Assembly: GCF_023554255.2 (NCBI RefSeq)
Contig: NZ_JAMJWD020000002.1
Location: 737,435-801,434, forward strand
DNA: 64,000 nt
From: Phyllobacterium sp. 21LDTY02-6
GTDB taxonomy: Bacteria > Pseudomonadota > Alphaproteobacteria > Rhizobiales > Rhizobiaceae
Direction: 5' to 3'
Positions 7,905 to 15,827 of the stretch are shown here, one piece after another; the stretch's first letter is position 1, and each line of letters opens with the position of its first letter. The translations under genes and the position numbers were made by a program. The notes beneath the pieces are model-generated. The model searched no databases. It was not told the DNA's origin and saw nothing but the letters and a program-made list of their open reading frames with translations.

Positions 7905-8321
7905 ATGTACGGAAGAATAGCAGCCGCATTGCTTTGCGGTCTCATCGGCATCTCGCCCGTCGCCGCGCATGATAGCGGCAAGGCGGCCAAGGTCACGCTC
8001 GTCTACGATCATGTGCTGCCCAACGTGCCGGGCAAGAGCATGCGCGGCGTCCTCGTCGAATACGGTCCCGGCGGATCGTCCGAGGGCCATACGCATCCGA
8101 GCAGCGCCTTCATCTACGCCACAGTGCTGGAAGGCGCCATTCGCAGCCAGGTCAATGACGGGCCGGTCAAGGTCTACAAGGCAGGCGAGAGTTTCTCCGA
8201 ATATCCAGGCGACCGGCACGGCGTGAGCGCCAATGCCAGCGATGACAAGCCTGCGCGCCTGCTGGCGGTGTTCGTCGTCGACACCAATCAAAAGGAACTG
8301 ACGTTCCCGTTGAAGGACTGA
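7905..8321 (+). CDS. Secreted cupin-domain protein
   Basis: This 138-residue protein begins with a signal peptide (residues 1-21, MYGRIAAALLCGLIGISPVAA, probably cleaved after AHA-like VAA) and contains one cupin barrel. The metal-binding first motif is visible as EGHTHPSSAFIYATVLEGAI and the second as PGDRHGVSAN. It should be periplasmic and probably binds a divalent metal. The start at 7905 is set by AAAGGACAT and by the signal peptide. It is the third gene of the AhpD-like/SDR/cupin operon, which often travels together with a GcvA-type LysR gene. Its reaction is unknown. Confidence 0.82.
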   Translation: MYGRIAAALLCGLIGISPVAAHDSGKAAKVTLVYDHVLPNVPGKSMRGVLVEYGPGGSSEGHTHPSSAFIYATVLEGAIRSQVNDGPVKVYKAGESFSEYPGDRHGVSANASDDKPARLLAVFVVDTNQKELTFPLKD

Positions 8322-8357
8322 TCTGGGAAGGACTGATCTGGGAAGGACTGATCTGGG
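8313..8357 (+). repeat. Three perfect 15-bp tandem repeats over the cupin stop codon
   Basis: AAGGACTGATCTGGG occurs three times without change at 8313, 8328 and 8343. The first copy contains the last codons and TGA stop of the cupin gene. There is no spacer, so this is not a CRISPR array. Confidence 0.9.
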
Positions 8358-8427
8358 AAAGATTGAGCGGCCAACCTCCCTCGTGTGCCGCGCTTGTCGG
8401 GGATGCAGTCATGTGCTTCGACATGCG

Positions 8428-8467
8428 CAGCATGAGGAAGGTTGGCCCAGCATGAGGAAGGTTGGCT
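8428..8467 (+). repeat. 20-bp tandem duplication between cupin and Rrf2 genes
   Basis: CAGCATGAGGAAGGTTGGCC (8428-8447) is followed at once by a copy ending in T instead of C (8448-8467), a 19 of 20 match. It lies just beyond the 3' end of the convergent Rrf2 gene. Confidence 0.85.
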
Positions 8468-8482
8468 CGATGCGATCAATAT

Positions 8483-8971
8483 TCAACCGGCGCGCTTGAC
8501 CACCCAGTCATAGGTGCCCTTCCAGATGTCGTCCGGCACCTCGTCCGTCAACGTATCGACAAGGTCCGACAGCCAGACCTTCTCCAGCGTGCCGCGCCAG
8601 GCGGCATCGGCCTGCCACATCACCCTTGCGACCGCGCAGGGCTTGTCATCGCAAAAGCCCGCCGGCCTGCACGGATTGTTGGCGCGGATGTTGGTGCAGA
8701 CAAAGGTGCTCGCCTTGCCCTCCACCGCTTCGACGATCTGCAGGAAATTCACCTCCGACGGCGGCCGCGCCAGCCTGTAGCCGCCGCTCGGGCCGAGCGT
8801 GGTTTCGACGATCCCCGCCTGCGACAGGCTCTGCAACGCCTTTGAAAGATATTCCTTCGGCAGGCCGTGAAATTCGGCCAGTGCCTTGGTGGAGAGGTAG
8901 CGGCCGGGCGGCACGCTGGCCAATATGGCGCAGCAATGCAGCGCCCACTCCACCTGGCTCTTGAGGATCAT
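8483..8971 (-). CDS. Rrf2 family transcriptional regulator
   Basis: This 162-residue regulator has a winged helix (about residues 1-65; LSTKALAEFHGLPKEYLSKALQSLSQAGIV, with the wing GPSGGYRLARPPSEV) and four cysteines at 92, 101, 107 and 112. IscR and NsrR carry three cysteines and an Fe-S cluster in this region, so a redox or metal-sensing cluster is plausible, though the spacing here is different. ATG 8971 is chosen because it gives the normal Rrf2 start MILKSQVEWAL; an upstream in-frame start at 9019 would add 16 unrelated residues. A perfect 15-bp palindrome at 9026-9040 probably mediates autoregulation, and the same site precedes the AhpD-like operon. Confidence 0.87.
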   Translation of the reverse strand: MILKSQVEWALHCCAILASVPPGRYLSTKALAEFHGLPKEYLSKALQSLSQAGIVETTLGPSGGYRLARPPSEVNFLQIVEAVEGKASTFVCTNIRANNPCRPAGFCDDKPCAVARVMWQADAAWRGTLEKVWLSDLVDTLTDEVPDDIWKGTYDWVVKRAG

Positions 8972-9025
8972 TGCGTATCTCGTCTCATGCTGCGGCGCCG
9001 GCGAATTGGCGCGGGCCAATATTAT

Positions 9026-9040
9026 GGATATACTATATCC
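9026..9040. promoter_or_regulatory. Palindromic operator upstream of the Rrf2 gene
   Basis: GGATATACTATATCC has perfect 7-base arms around a central C. It lies 55 bases before the Rrf2 start codon and matches the pattern GGATAT-N3-ATATCC found upstream of the AhpD-like gene. Both sites continue into TTAA on the same side. Confidence 0.6.
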
Positions 9041-9065
9041 TTAAAGCCGCGCTGTAAACTTTGGC

Positions 9066-9665
9066 TCAGCCTGCAGAGGCGGGCTGCGGCGGCGCTCCCG
9101 AAATAGCGTGCCCGGCCACGATCATGTCCACCGCCTCGTGAAACGGCTCGCGCGACTTGAAGATGCGCGCCATGATCCAGGCTCCCTCCAGCGAGACGAG
9201 GATTCTCATCGCCAGCGCGCGCGGGTCTTCACCGAGATCGAAACGCCGCGTCGCCTCGCCGAAGGCGGTGATCCATTCATCGGTCACGCTCCGTATCGCC
9301 TGCGACAAGCGCTCCGAGTAGGGCGCCGTGTCGAGCAATATGCTGGCGATGGGACAGCCTTTCGTCCAGTTGGAAGCTTCGAAAGCCCGCGCGAGATGGC
9401 CGACCAGCGCTTCGATGCCGGTCCTGAAATCCGGAGCGTCGCGCAGGCTCTTCTGCAGCATGTAGGGCAGGTAGCCGCCGGCATAGCGAATGGCGCATTC
9501 GGCCAGTTCTTCCTTGCCGCCGGGAAAATGAAAGTAGAAGGAGCCCTTGGGAGCCTTGGCCTGTGCGATGATCTCGGCGAGGCCGACGCCATGATAGCCG
9601 CGTTCCCTGAAGAGAATGACGGCGGTATCGATAAAGCGGGCTTTTGCATCGGAGGGGCGTGCCAT
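9066..9665 (-). CDS. TetR/AcrR family regulator
   Basis: This 199-residue regulator has an N-terminal TetR helix-turn-helix (residues about 8-55; FRERGYHGVGLAEIIAQAKAPKGSFYFHFPGGKEELA) and a helical ligand domain containing TKGCPIASILLD, typical of the YcdC/LmrA-like group. The G-Y/F-HGV-G-L-A/N-E and KGSFY-H-F-P motifs are classic. ATG 9665 begins MARPSDAKARF; the open frame continues upstream but through the palindrome region. A 36-bp palindrome lies 36-71 bases upstream and is the likely operator for it and for a small divergent ORF. Its target genes and ligand are unknown; TetR genes of this clade often control dehydrogenases or efflux. Confidence 0.88.
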   Translation of the reverse strand: MARPSDAKARFIDTAVILFRERGYHGVGLAEIIAQAKAPKGSFYFHFPGGKEELAECAIRYAGGYLPYMLQKSLRDAPDFRTGIEALVGHLARAFEASNWTKGCPIASILLDTAPYSERLSQAIRSVTDEWITAFGEATRRFDLGEDPRALAMRILVSLEGAWIMARIFKSREPFHEAVDMIVAGHAISGAPPQPASAG

Positions 9666-9700
9666 TGCGTGATTATGCCAGTTGTATGGCGATCGGTCTA

Positions 9701-9736
9701 GTGGTAGTTCTATGGCGATCACCATAGAACTACCAC
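9701..9736. promoter_or_regulatory. 36-bp near-perfect palindrome, likely TetR operator
   Basis: The arm GTGGTAGTTCTATGG (9701-9715) is exactly complementary to CCATAGAACTACCAC (9722-9736), with a six-base centre CGATCA. The part TATGGCGATC also occurs at 9685-9694 as a direct repeat. The palindrome lies between the divergent TetR gene and a small ORF whose ribosome site begins at its right edge. Confidence 0.7.
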
Positions 9737-9750
9737 GGGGAGGATTGTCC

Positions 9751-9933
9751 ATGGTCGATGAGGAGCGGATATTGCTGCCGAGCACTCCCGAACAGAGGCC
9801 GGCGGCGCATGATCACGGCGTTATCCGGCGGCTGATGCAGCGCTTGCGCCTCGCGCCCGCCCGCACCGATCCAGGCTGCGATGGCCTGGAGCCGCTGGAT
9901 CTGCTGCGCGGCTGGGATGGCGGCAGGCGATAG
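9751..9933 (+). CDS. Hypothetical 60-residue protein divergent from TetR gene
   Basis: ATG 9751 follows a strong ribosome site (GGGGAGG at 9737-9743) placed immediately after the TetR-side palindrome. The peptide MVDEERILLPSTPEQRPAAHD continues with a basic helix GVIRRLMQRLRLAP and ends RGWDGGRR. It has no signal peptide or membrane segment and no recognised family. It ends two bases before the convergent LysE gene. The strong ribosome site and regulatory palindrome argue for expression; the proline- and arginine-rich composition argues for caution. It may be only a leader region. Confidence 0.4.
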   Translation: MVDEERILLPSTPEQRPAAHDHGVIRRLMQRLRLAPARTDPGCDGLEPLDLLRGWDGGRR

Positions 9934-9935
9934 CG

Positions 9936-10550
9936 CTATCCAAGGACCGCCATCGCGGCGGCGGCGATCATCAGCAGGCCACCACCGCTGCCCTCGACGA
10001 TCCGGCGGCCGCGATTGTCGATTGCGCCAAGCGTGCGGATTCTGCCGAGCATGAGGCTCAGCGCCGCATAGACGATGCCGCACCAGGCGATGAAGACCAG
10101 CGAGAGCAGCACCGCATGCCATGCGACACTGGCTCGATCGATGATGAACTGCGGCAGTATGGCGAAATAGATCATCATCCCCTTGGGATTGAGAACCGAG
10201 GTCAGGAAGCCACGCCGGATCTGCCGCGCCGAAGTAACGGTGGCCGCGCCCGCCTTTGTGTGGCCGAGCGCGGAGCGGATGAGGGTCGAGGCAAGGTAGA
10301 GCAGATACAGGATCCCGACCCAGCGCAGCGCTTCGAACAGGATCGGCGACGCCGCGATGATTGCGGCCAGGCCCGCTGCGACCAGGCCTGAATGCACGCC
10401 ATAGCCGAGACAGATGCCGAATGTGGCGCGCAGGCCGGCGGCAGTTCCGCCCGACAAGGCCTGTGACGTAACGAAAATCATGTCCGGACCGGGCGTGCAG
10501 ATCAGGGGAAGGACGGTGAGGGTGAAGAGCAGGATCATTTGTGGTTCCAT
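9936..10550 (-). CDS. LysE family amino-acid exporter
   Basis: This 204-residue inner-membrane protein has about six hydrophobic segments and the LysE/RhtB signature near the N-terminus (CTPGPDMIFVTSQALSGGTAAGLRATFGICLGYGVH). LNPKGMMIYFAILPQF is the second conserved block of the family. Members export amino acids such as lysine, threonine or homoserine by proton antiport. The divergent Lrp/AsnC gene shares its promoter region, the usual arrangement for amino-acid-induced export. The substrate cannot be assigned from sequence. It ends with a TAG two bases from the preceding convergent small ORF. Confidence 0.9.
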   Translation of the reverse strand: MEPQMILLFTLTVLPLICTPGPDMIFVTSQALSGGTAAGLRATFGICLGYGVHSGLVAAGLAAIIAASPILFEALRWVGILYLLYLASTLIRSALGHTKAGAATVTSARQIRRGFLTSVLNPKGMMIYFAILPQFIIDRASVAWHAVLLSLVFIAWCGIVYAALSLMLGRIRTLGAIDNRGRRIVEGSGGGLLMIAAAAMAVLG

Positions 10551-10583
10551 GGGCGAAGCCTAGCTCGGAACCGGTGCCGCAGG

Positions 10584-10629
10584 ATTGCAAAGATAGCGCA
10601 ATTTGAGATATTACTGGCATATTCTGCCA
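10584..10629. promoter_or_regulatory. Candidate Lrp sites between the LysE and Lrp genes
   Basis: Two short inverted repeats lie in the 110-base divergent promoter region: ATTGC-N9-GCAAT at 10584-10602 and TGGCA-TATTC-TGCCA at 10615-10629. Their place and AT-rich centres fit Lrp-family binding; the assignment is inferred. Confidence 0.35.
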
Positions 10630-10660
10630 TGAAATAACCCTGATATAGCAGGAGATGCCA

Positions 10661-11122
10661 ATGATCCTCGACGACATCGACAAGCGGATCCTGCGCGCGC
10701 TGCAAAGGGATGCGCGAATGCAGAATGTCGATCTGGCGAAGGAGGTGGGCCTGTCCCCGTCGCCCTGTCTCCGGCGGGTGCGTCTTCTCGAAGAGGCCGG
10801 CATCATCGATCGTTACGTAGCGGTGCTGAACCCCGGCAAGGTCAATCTTTCGCTGTCGATGTTCGCGCGCGTCTGGCTGGTTTCCCAGGATGCGGAAACG
10901 ATCGATCGTTTCATGGCGGCAATGAAGCGGCTGCCGCAGGTGGTCGAATGCTACATCATGCTGGGCGAGAGCGACGCGCTGCTGCGGGTTGTGGTCGCCG
11001 ACCTTGATGACTACCGGCGGTTTCAATCGACGCATCTGACCCGGATAAATGGCATACAGAATGTGAAAACCGACGTGCCCAGCCAGATCGTCAAGCAGAC
11101 CTACGCCTTGCCGATCGATTGA
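10661..11122 (+). CDS. Lrp/AsnC family transcriptional regulator
   Basis: This 153-residue regulator has the Lrp start LDDIDKRILRALQRDARM, a helix-turn-helix NVDLAKEVGLSPSPCLRRVRLLE, and a RAM domain in its second half (YIMLGESDALLRVVVADLDDYRRF). The SPSPCLRRV recognition helix is the form seen in rhizobial and Brucella LysE-linked regulators. The ribosome site GGAG at 10651-10654 abuts ATG 10655 but has correct spacing to ATG 10661, which is therefore preferred. It is divergent from the LysE exporter gene and probably activates it in response to an amino acid. Confidence 0.88.
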   Translation: MILDDIDKRILRALQRDARMQNVDLAKEVGLSPSPCLRRVRLLEEAGIIDRYVAVLNPGKVNLSLSMFARVWLVSQDAETIDRFMAAMKRLPQVVECYIMLGESDALLRVVVADLDDYRRFQSTHLTRINGIQNVKTDVPSQIVKQTYALPID

Positions 11123-11305
11123 GGCGAAGCGGGGCCATCAAAGCCTTCAAACATCGCGCTGCGAGCGGCCTGTCGGGGCAATAACCGATTTCGCATTGTG
11201 CGCCGCACAATTTCCGGACGGACAGTCATGGATTTCGGATTTTAAGATACAGATCATCCGAGGGGGCTCGTCTATTACTATCTCCCAAACCTTGGAGATT
11301 CTGCC

Positions 11306-12544
11306 ATGACGGACACAACATTACAGCTCAATGATACAGCGATAGACATTGAGGCCCCAGACCTTGAGGCCACGGACCTTGAGGCAACTGCACCGACCAC
11401 ATGGAGCGCCGGCACCTGGTGCGCGGTTCTTTCGATGGCGGCCGCCAGCTTTGCGCTGGTGTCGGCCGAGTTCCTGCCAGCCGGCCTGTTGACGCCAATG
11501 GCGCGGGACCTCGGCATCAGCGAGGGCACGGCGGGACAGGTCGTCACCGCAACCGCTTCCGTCGGTGCCGTGACAGCCCTGTTCAGCAATGTTCTCATCG
11601 GGCGCCTGAACCGCAAGGCGGTTCTGGTTGGCCTCAGCGCATTGGCGATCGCTTCCAATATTCTGGCGGCGGTGGCGACCGATTTCTGGCTGCTGCTGCT
11701 GGGCCGGGCCGGACTGGGGATCGCCCTCAGCGCGTTCTGGGCGCTTTCAGTTGCCGTCATAGCGCGGCTGGTGGGTGCCAGTGCAACGGGTCGCGGCATG
11801 GCGATCGTCACGCTCGGCGTTTCCCTTGCCACCATCGCCGCGCCGTCGATGGGTGCGCTGATCAGTGACTGGCTGGGCTGGCGCACTGCCATGGCAATGA
11901 CGGCGGGACTGGCCGCGGTGGCCATGCTGCTGCAGTTTCTCAGCCTGCCGCCGCTGCCGGCCACCACGAGCAACAGCCTTGCCGATGTCTTCCGGTTGAC
12001 GCGGCGCCGCGGCATTCAGATCGGCATGCTCGCCATCCTCCTGCTGATGACGGGGCATTTCGCCGGCTCGGTCTATGTGCGCCCTTTCCTCGAACAGGTT
12101 ACGCTCCTGGCGACTGGCCCGATTGCCTTGGCCCTGCTCGGCTTCGGTGTGGCCGCCGTGATCGGCAATATCGCCGGCGGTCGTCTGGCCGATGCCGATA
12201 TCCGCATGGCGCTGGTTGCCACCGCCGGGTTGATGGGATTTGCGGCGCTCGCCCTGGTGCTTTGGGGCGTGAACATCGTCGCGGCCTTCAGTTTTGCGAC
12301 ATTGTGGGGCTTCGCCTTCGGCATGGCGCCGGTCGTGCTGCCCACCAACCTGTCGCGCGCCGCGCCCGACGCGCTGGAGGCCGCGGGCAGCCTGATGGTC
12401 ACCTCGTTCCAGGTTGCGATCACCATTGGCGCTGTCGTCGGCGGCTATGCCGTGGATACTTATGGCGCCACGGCCCCGTTGACGCTGACCGCGCTACTCG
12501 CCGCATCGACACTGGTGCTGGCGCTGTTGCAGCGCCGCAGCTAG
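11306..12544 (+). CDS. MFS efflux transporter, NepI-like
   Basis: This 412-residue protein has an acidic N-terminal tail of about 30 residues followed by 12 predicted membrane helices. The DHA1-family motifs are visible: ALVSAEFLPAGLLTPMARDLGISEGTAGQ in helix 1-2 and LLLLGRAGLGIALSAFWALS in helix 4-5. From memory it resembles E. coli NepI (YicM), an exporter of purine ribonucleosides such as inosine, across its length, including the loop SLPPLP. The substrate is inferred from that likeness only. It is monocistronic, with no adjacent regulator. Confidence 0.78.
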   Translation: MTDTTLQLNDTAIDIEAPDLEATDLEATAPTTWSAGTWCAVLSMAAASFALVSAEFLPAGLLTPMARDLGISEGTAGQVVTATASVGAVTALFSNVLIGRLNRKAVLVGLSALAIASNILAAVATDFWLLLLGRAGLGIALSAFWALSVAVIARLVGASATGRGMAIVTLGVSLATIAAPSMGALISDWLGWRTAMAMTAGLAAVAMLLQFLSLPPLPATTSNSLADVFRLTRRRGIQIGMLAILLLMTGHFAGSVYVRPFLEQVTLLATGPIALALLGFGVAAVIGNIAGGRLADADIRMALVATAGLMGFAALALVLWGVNIVAAFSFATLWGFAFGMAPVVLPTNLSRAAPDALEAAGSLMVTSFQVAITIGAVVGGYAVDTYGATAPLTLTALLAASTLVLALLQRRS

Positions 12545-12738
12545 TTCTTAGTGCTGCACGGCAGTCATTGAGACAGCCAGCTCCAGCCAGGCCGCGCCAT
12601 GTCCCCCGCTTCAAGCCGGAGCGGGGGCGAAATTCGGACAGCTTCGCCGCGTCGCAGCTTTGCGAAGGCGGTTTTTGCTTTGTGTATCGGCGGGCTGAAG
12701 GGTGGCACGCAGGCGCAAAATCAAAGACCCAGATTAAA

Positions 12739-12828
12739 TGGCGGAGAGGGAGGGATTTGAACCCCCGATGGAGTTGCCCCCATGCCGCATTTCGAGTGCG
12801 GTGCATTCAACCACTCTGCCACCTCTCC
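12739..12828 (-). tRNA. tRNA-Ser (anticodon CGA)
   Basis: The minus strand gives a 7-bp acceptor stem GGAGAGG/CCTCTCC, a D arm, an anticodon loop ACTCGAAAT with CGA in the middle, the long variable arm typical of serine tRNA (GCATGGGGGCAACTCCATC), and a T arm with GGTTCAAATCC. An encoded CCA follows the discriminator G. The gene is 90 bases with CCA. It reads codon UCG. Confidence 0.96.
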
Positions 12829-13159
12829 GCGTCAAGGATCGGGATCCTGGGGTTGGCGGGATCATGGATCCTGCCGGCGCGCTGCCCTAAGGGCATTGGC
12901 TTGAGTGTGCGACGCGCTAGATAGCGGGCAAAGCGCGCAGATACAAGAGCATTTTGCGTTAAATTTCTTGACTCGGCGCCAAAGCTTCGCCTATATGCGG
13001 CCAAACGACCGGCGTGGGGCTTTCCCGCGCCATTTGTTTTGTGAGTGTGGGCGTTGCCTTTACCGGTAGAACGCCTTTCGATCAATCTGTCACGACTGAC
13101 AAAAAGACGGTTATTGCCATCAAGGCAGAAAACCGGACCGAACGCCGAAAGGGCAAAAA
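12829..13159. promoter_or_regulatory. Promoter region of the rplU operon
   Basis: This 331-base gap holds no convincing gene. TTGACT at 12968-12973 and TATATG at 12992-12997 with an 18-base spacer form a good sigma-70 promoter, leaving a leader of about 155 bases before rplU. Such leaders often carry ribosomal-protein autoregulatory structure, but I could not identify one. Confidence 0.6.
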
Positions 13160-13633
13160 ATGTTCGCAGTCATCAAGACCGGAGGCAAGCAGTATCGCGT
13201 TGCCGCCAATGACCTTCTCAAGGTCGAGAAGGTTACCGGCAATGCCGGTGATATCGTTGAATTCCCAGAGGTGCTCGTCGTCGGCGTCGGAGCAGACGCA
13301 ACGATCGGAGCGCCGGTCGTCGAAGGTGCGCTGGTCACCGCCGAGGTCGTCGAGCAGGGTCGTGCCCGCAAGGTCATCGCCTTCAAGAAGCGCCGCCGCC
13401 AGAATTCGAAGCGTACGCGCGGTCATCGTCAGGAACTGACGACGATCCGTATCGCCGAGATCCTCACCGGTGGTGCGAAGCCTTCCAAGAAGGCTGCTGA
13501 AAAGCCGGCCAAGAAGGCAGAGCCGAAAGCCGAGGCTGCCGCCGAGGCAACCGAGACGAAAGCCGCCCCCAAGGCCAAGGCAGCGCCCAAGAAGGCAGCT
13601 GCCAAGGCTGAGAAGCCCGCCAAGGGCGAGTAA
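13160..13633 (+). CDS. rplU: 50S ribosomal protein L21 with Lys/Ala-rich tail
   Basis: Residues 1-103 form the complete L21 domain ([45 protein letters not shown]), which binds 23S rRNA. The remaining 54 residues are almost wholly Lys, Ala, Glu and Pro, a probably disordered basic tail. Many rhizobial L21 proteins have a tail ending in a small helix-hairpin-helix domain; here that domain is absent. rpmA starts 24 bases downstream, the universal rplU-rpmA pair. The ribosome site lies in GAAAGGGCAAAAA just before ATG 13160. Confidence 0.97.
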   Translation: MFAVIKTGGKQYRVAANDLLKVEKVTGNAGDIVEFPEVLVVGVGADATIGAPVVEGALVTAEVVEQGRARKVIAFKKRRRQNSKRTRGHRQELTTIRIAEILTGGAKPSKKAAEKPAKKAEPKAEAAAEATETKAAPKAKAAPKKAAAKAEKPAKGE

Positions 13634-13657
13634 GAGAGAGTTTGAAGGAGCAATCCA

Positions 13658-13927
13658 ATGGCACACAAAAAAGCTGGCGGTTCTTCGCGTAACGGTCGCG
13701 ATTCAGAATCAAAGCGTCTTGGCGTGAAGAAGTTTGGCGGAGAGCGCGTGCTCGCCGGCAACATCATCGTGCGTCAACGCGGCACCAAGTGGCATGCCGG
13801 CGTCAATGTCGGCATTGGCAAGGATCATACTCTGTTTGCGCTCGAAGCAGGCACAGTTTCTTTCCGCACCAAAGCCAACGGCCGTAGCTACGTGTCGATC
13901 AACCCGATCGCCGAAGCAGCAGAATAG
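13658..13927 (+). CDS. rpmA: 50S ribosomal protein L27
   Basis: This 89-residue protein has the invariant start [28 protein letters not shown]. Its N-terminus reaches the peptidyl-transferase centre of the ribosome. There is no Firmicutes-type cleavable extension. AAGGAG precedes the start at normal distance. It is the second gene of the rplU-rpmA operon and is followed by a likely terminator before the acetyltransferase gene. Confidence 0.98.
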   Translation: MAHKKAGGSSRNGRDSESKRLGVKKFGGERVLAGNIIVRQRGTKWHAGVNVGIGKDHTLFALEAGTVSFRTKANGRSYVSINPIAEAAE

Positions 13928-13992
13928 CCGGTCCTGCTCGAAGCACCGGCGTCCCATCGGACCCGGGCTCAATGGCAACCGCCAAAAGATCA

Positions 13993-14029
13993 AAAGGGGA
14001 GATGGGATTGATGCCCGTCTCCCTTTTCG
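13993..14029 (+). terminator. Rho-independent terminator after rpmA
   Basis: AAAAGGGGAGATGGG (13993-14007) pairs with CCCGTCTCCCTTTT (14015-14028) around ATTGATG, with one bulge and one G-U pair, and the stem ends in a T-rich run. It is partly symmetrical and could also weaken transcription into the next gene. Confidence 0.75.
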
Positions 14030-14047
14030 TATCTGGAGGATAGAAAA

Positions 14048-14668
14048 ATGGTTGCTGAAATAGCCGAGGACAGTGAAGAACGGCTGGATCTGATAGATTG
14101 TCCCGTCCTGGTAACGGAGCGCCTGGTTCTGCGCGCCCCGCACTTCGAAGACGTCGATGCAATTGCCAATCTCGCCGATAATATTCGTGTGGCCGAAATG
14201 CTCTCCCGCATGCCCCACCCCTACACGAAAGAACATGCGGTGGATTTCGTGCGCCGCGCCAATGCGGGCGAGATCGGCAAATGCGTCTATGCGGTCACCC
14301 TCGCGCAATCCGGGACTTTCGTCGGCTGTTGCGGCATAAATTACAGGCGCAACCGGGACGACCATGCCGGCGACGGCAGGGATACGCTCGAGATCGGTTA
14401 CTGGCTGGGCGAACCTTTCTGGGGCAAGGGCTATGCGACCGAGGCCGCACATGCCCTGGTGGATCTGGTGTTCCGGGCAACGCAGGTGGAGAAGCTCTAT
14501 GCTTCCTGCCGCGTCTCGAACATCGCTTCGCGCCGGGTGCTCTACAAGAGCGGGTTCCAGTACATGACAACCGGCATGATGGATTCGATCAATGCCGGCA
14601 ACGTGCCGGTCGAACGCTATACGCTCGACCGGCGCACATGGATCGGACTGCGCAGCTGGAGCTCGTGA
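14048..14668 (+). CDS. GNAT family N-acetyltransferase (RimJ/RimL-like)
   Basis: This 206-residue acetyltransferase begins with the RimJ-type strand VTERLVLRAPHFEDVDAIANLADN and carries the acetyl-CoA pyrophosphate-loop region EIGYWLGEPFWGKGYATEAAHALVD (the Q/RxxGxG/A-like motif is GKGYAT). The C-terminal SCRVSNIASRRVLYKSGFQ is the usual splayed-strand and helix of RimJ members. The physiological substrate, perhaps a ribosomal-protein N-terminus or a small amine, is not known. It sits between rpmA and obgE, a position conserved in rhizobia, preceded by GGAGGA. Confidence 0.9.
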   Translation: MVAEIAEDSEERLDLIDCPVLVTERLVLRAPHFEDVDAIANLADNIRVAEMLSRMPHPYTKEHAVDFVRRANAGEIGKCVYAVTLAQSGTFVGCCGINYRRNRDDHAGDGRDTLEIGYWLGEPFWGKGYATEAAHALVDLVFRATQVEKLYASCRVSNIASRRVLYKSGFQYMTTGMMDSINAGNVPVERYTLDRRTWIGLRSWSS

Positions 14669-14674
14669 CGCCGA

Positions 14675-14697
14675 CCGCCCCGGTCTGGCCGGGGCGG
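14675..14697 (+). terminator. GC-rich hairpin after the acetyltransferase gene
   Basis: CCGCCCCGG (14675-14683) pairs perfectly with CCGGGGCGG (14689-14697) across TCTGG. There is only a weak T stretch afterwards, so termination may be incomplete. Confidence 0.5.
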
Positions 14698-14769
14698 CTT
14701 CCGGCTATGACAATATGTTTTCATCTGTCTGAAATTGCTGTAATGGCTCGGACGATAAAAAAGGACTGA

Positions 14770-15810
<1,041 letters not shown>

Positions 15811-15827
15811 TCCCGTCAGGTCGCAGC

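Noticed and set aside
6577-7929. A 450-codon minus-strand frame over the AhpD-like and SDR genes
   Set aside because: Both plus-strand genes have recognisable active-site or nucleotide motifs; the antisense translation has none.
8313-8467. A possible CRISPR array
   Set aside because: The copies are directly adjacent without spacers, the unit is only 15-20 bases, and there are no cas genes.
12739-12828. tRNA-Ser as an integration site for a genomic island
   Set aside because: No integrase, direct repeat of the tRNA 3' end or change in composition was found on either side.
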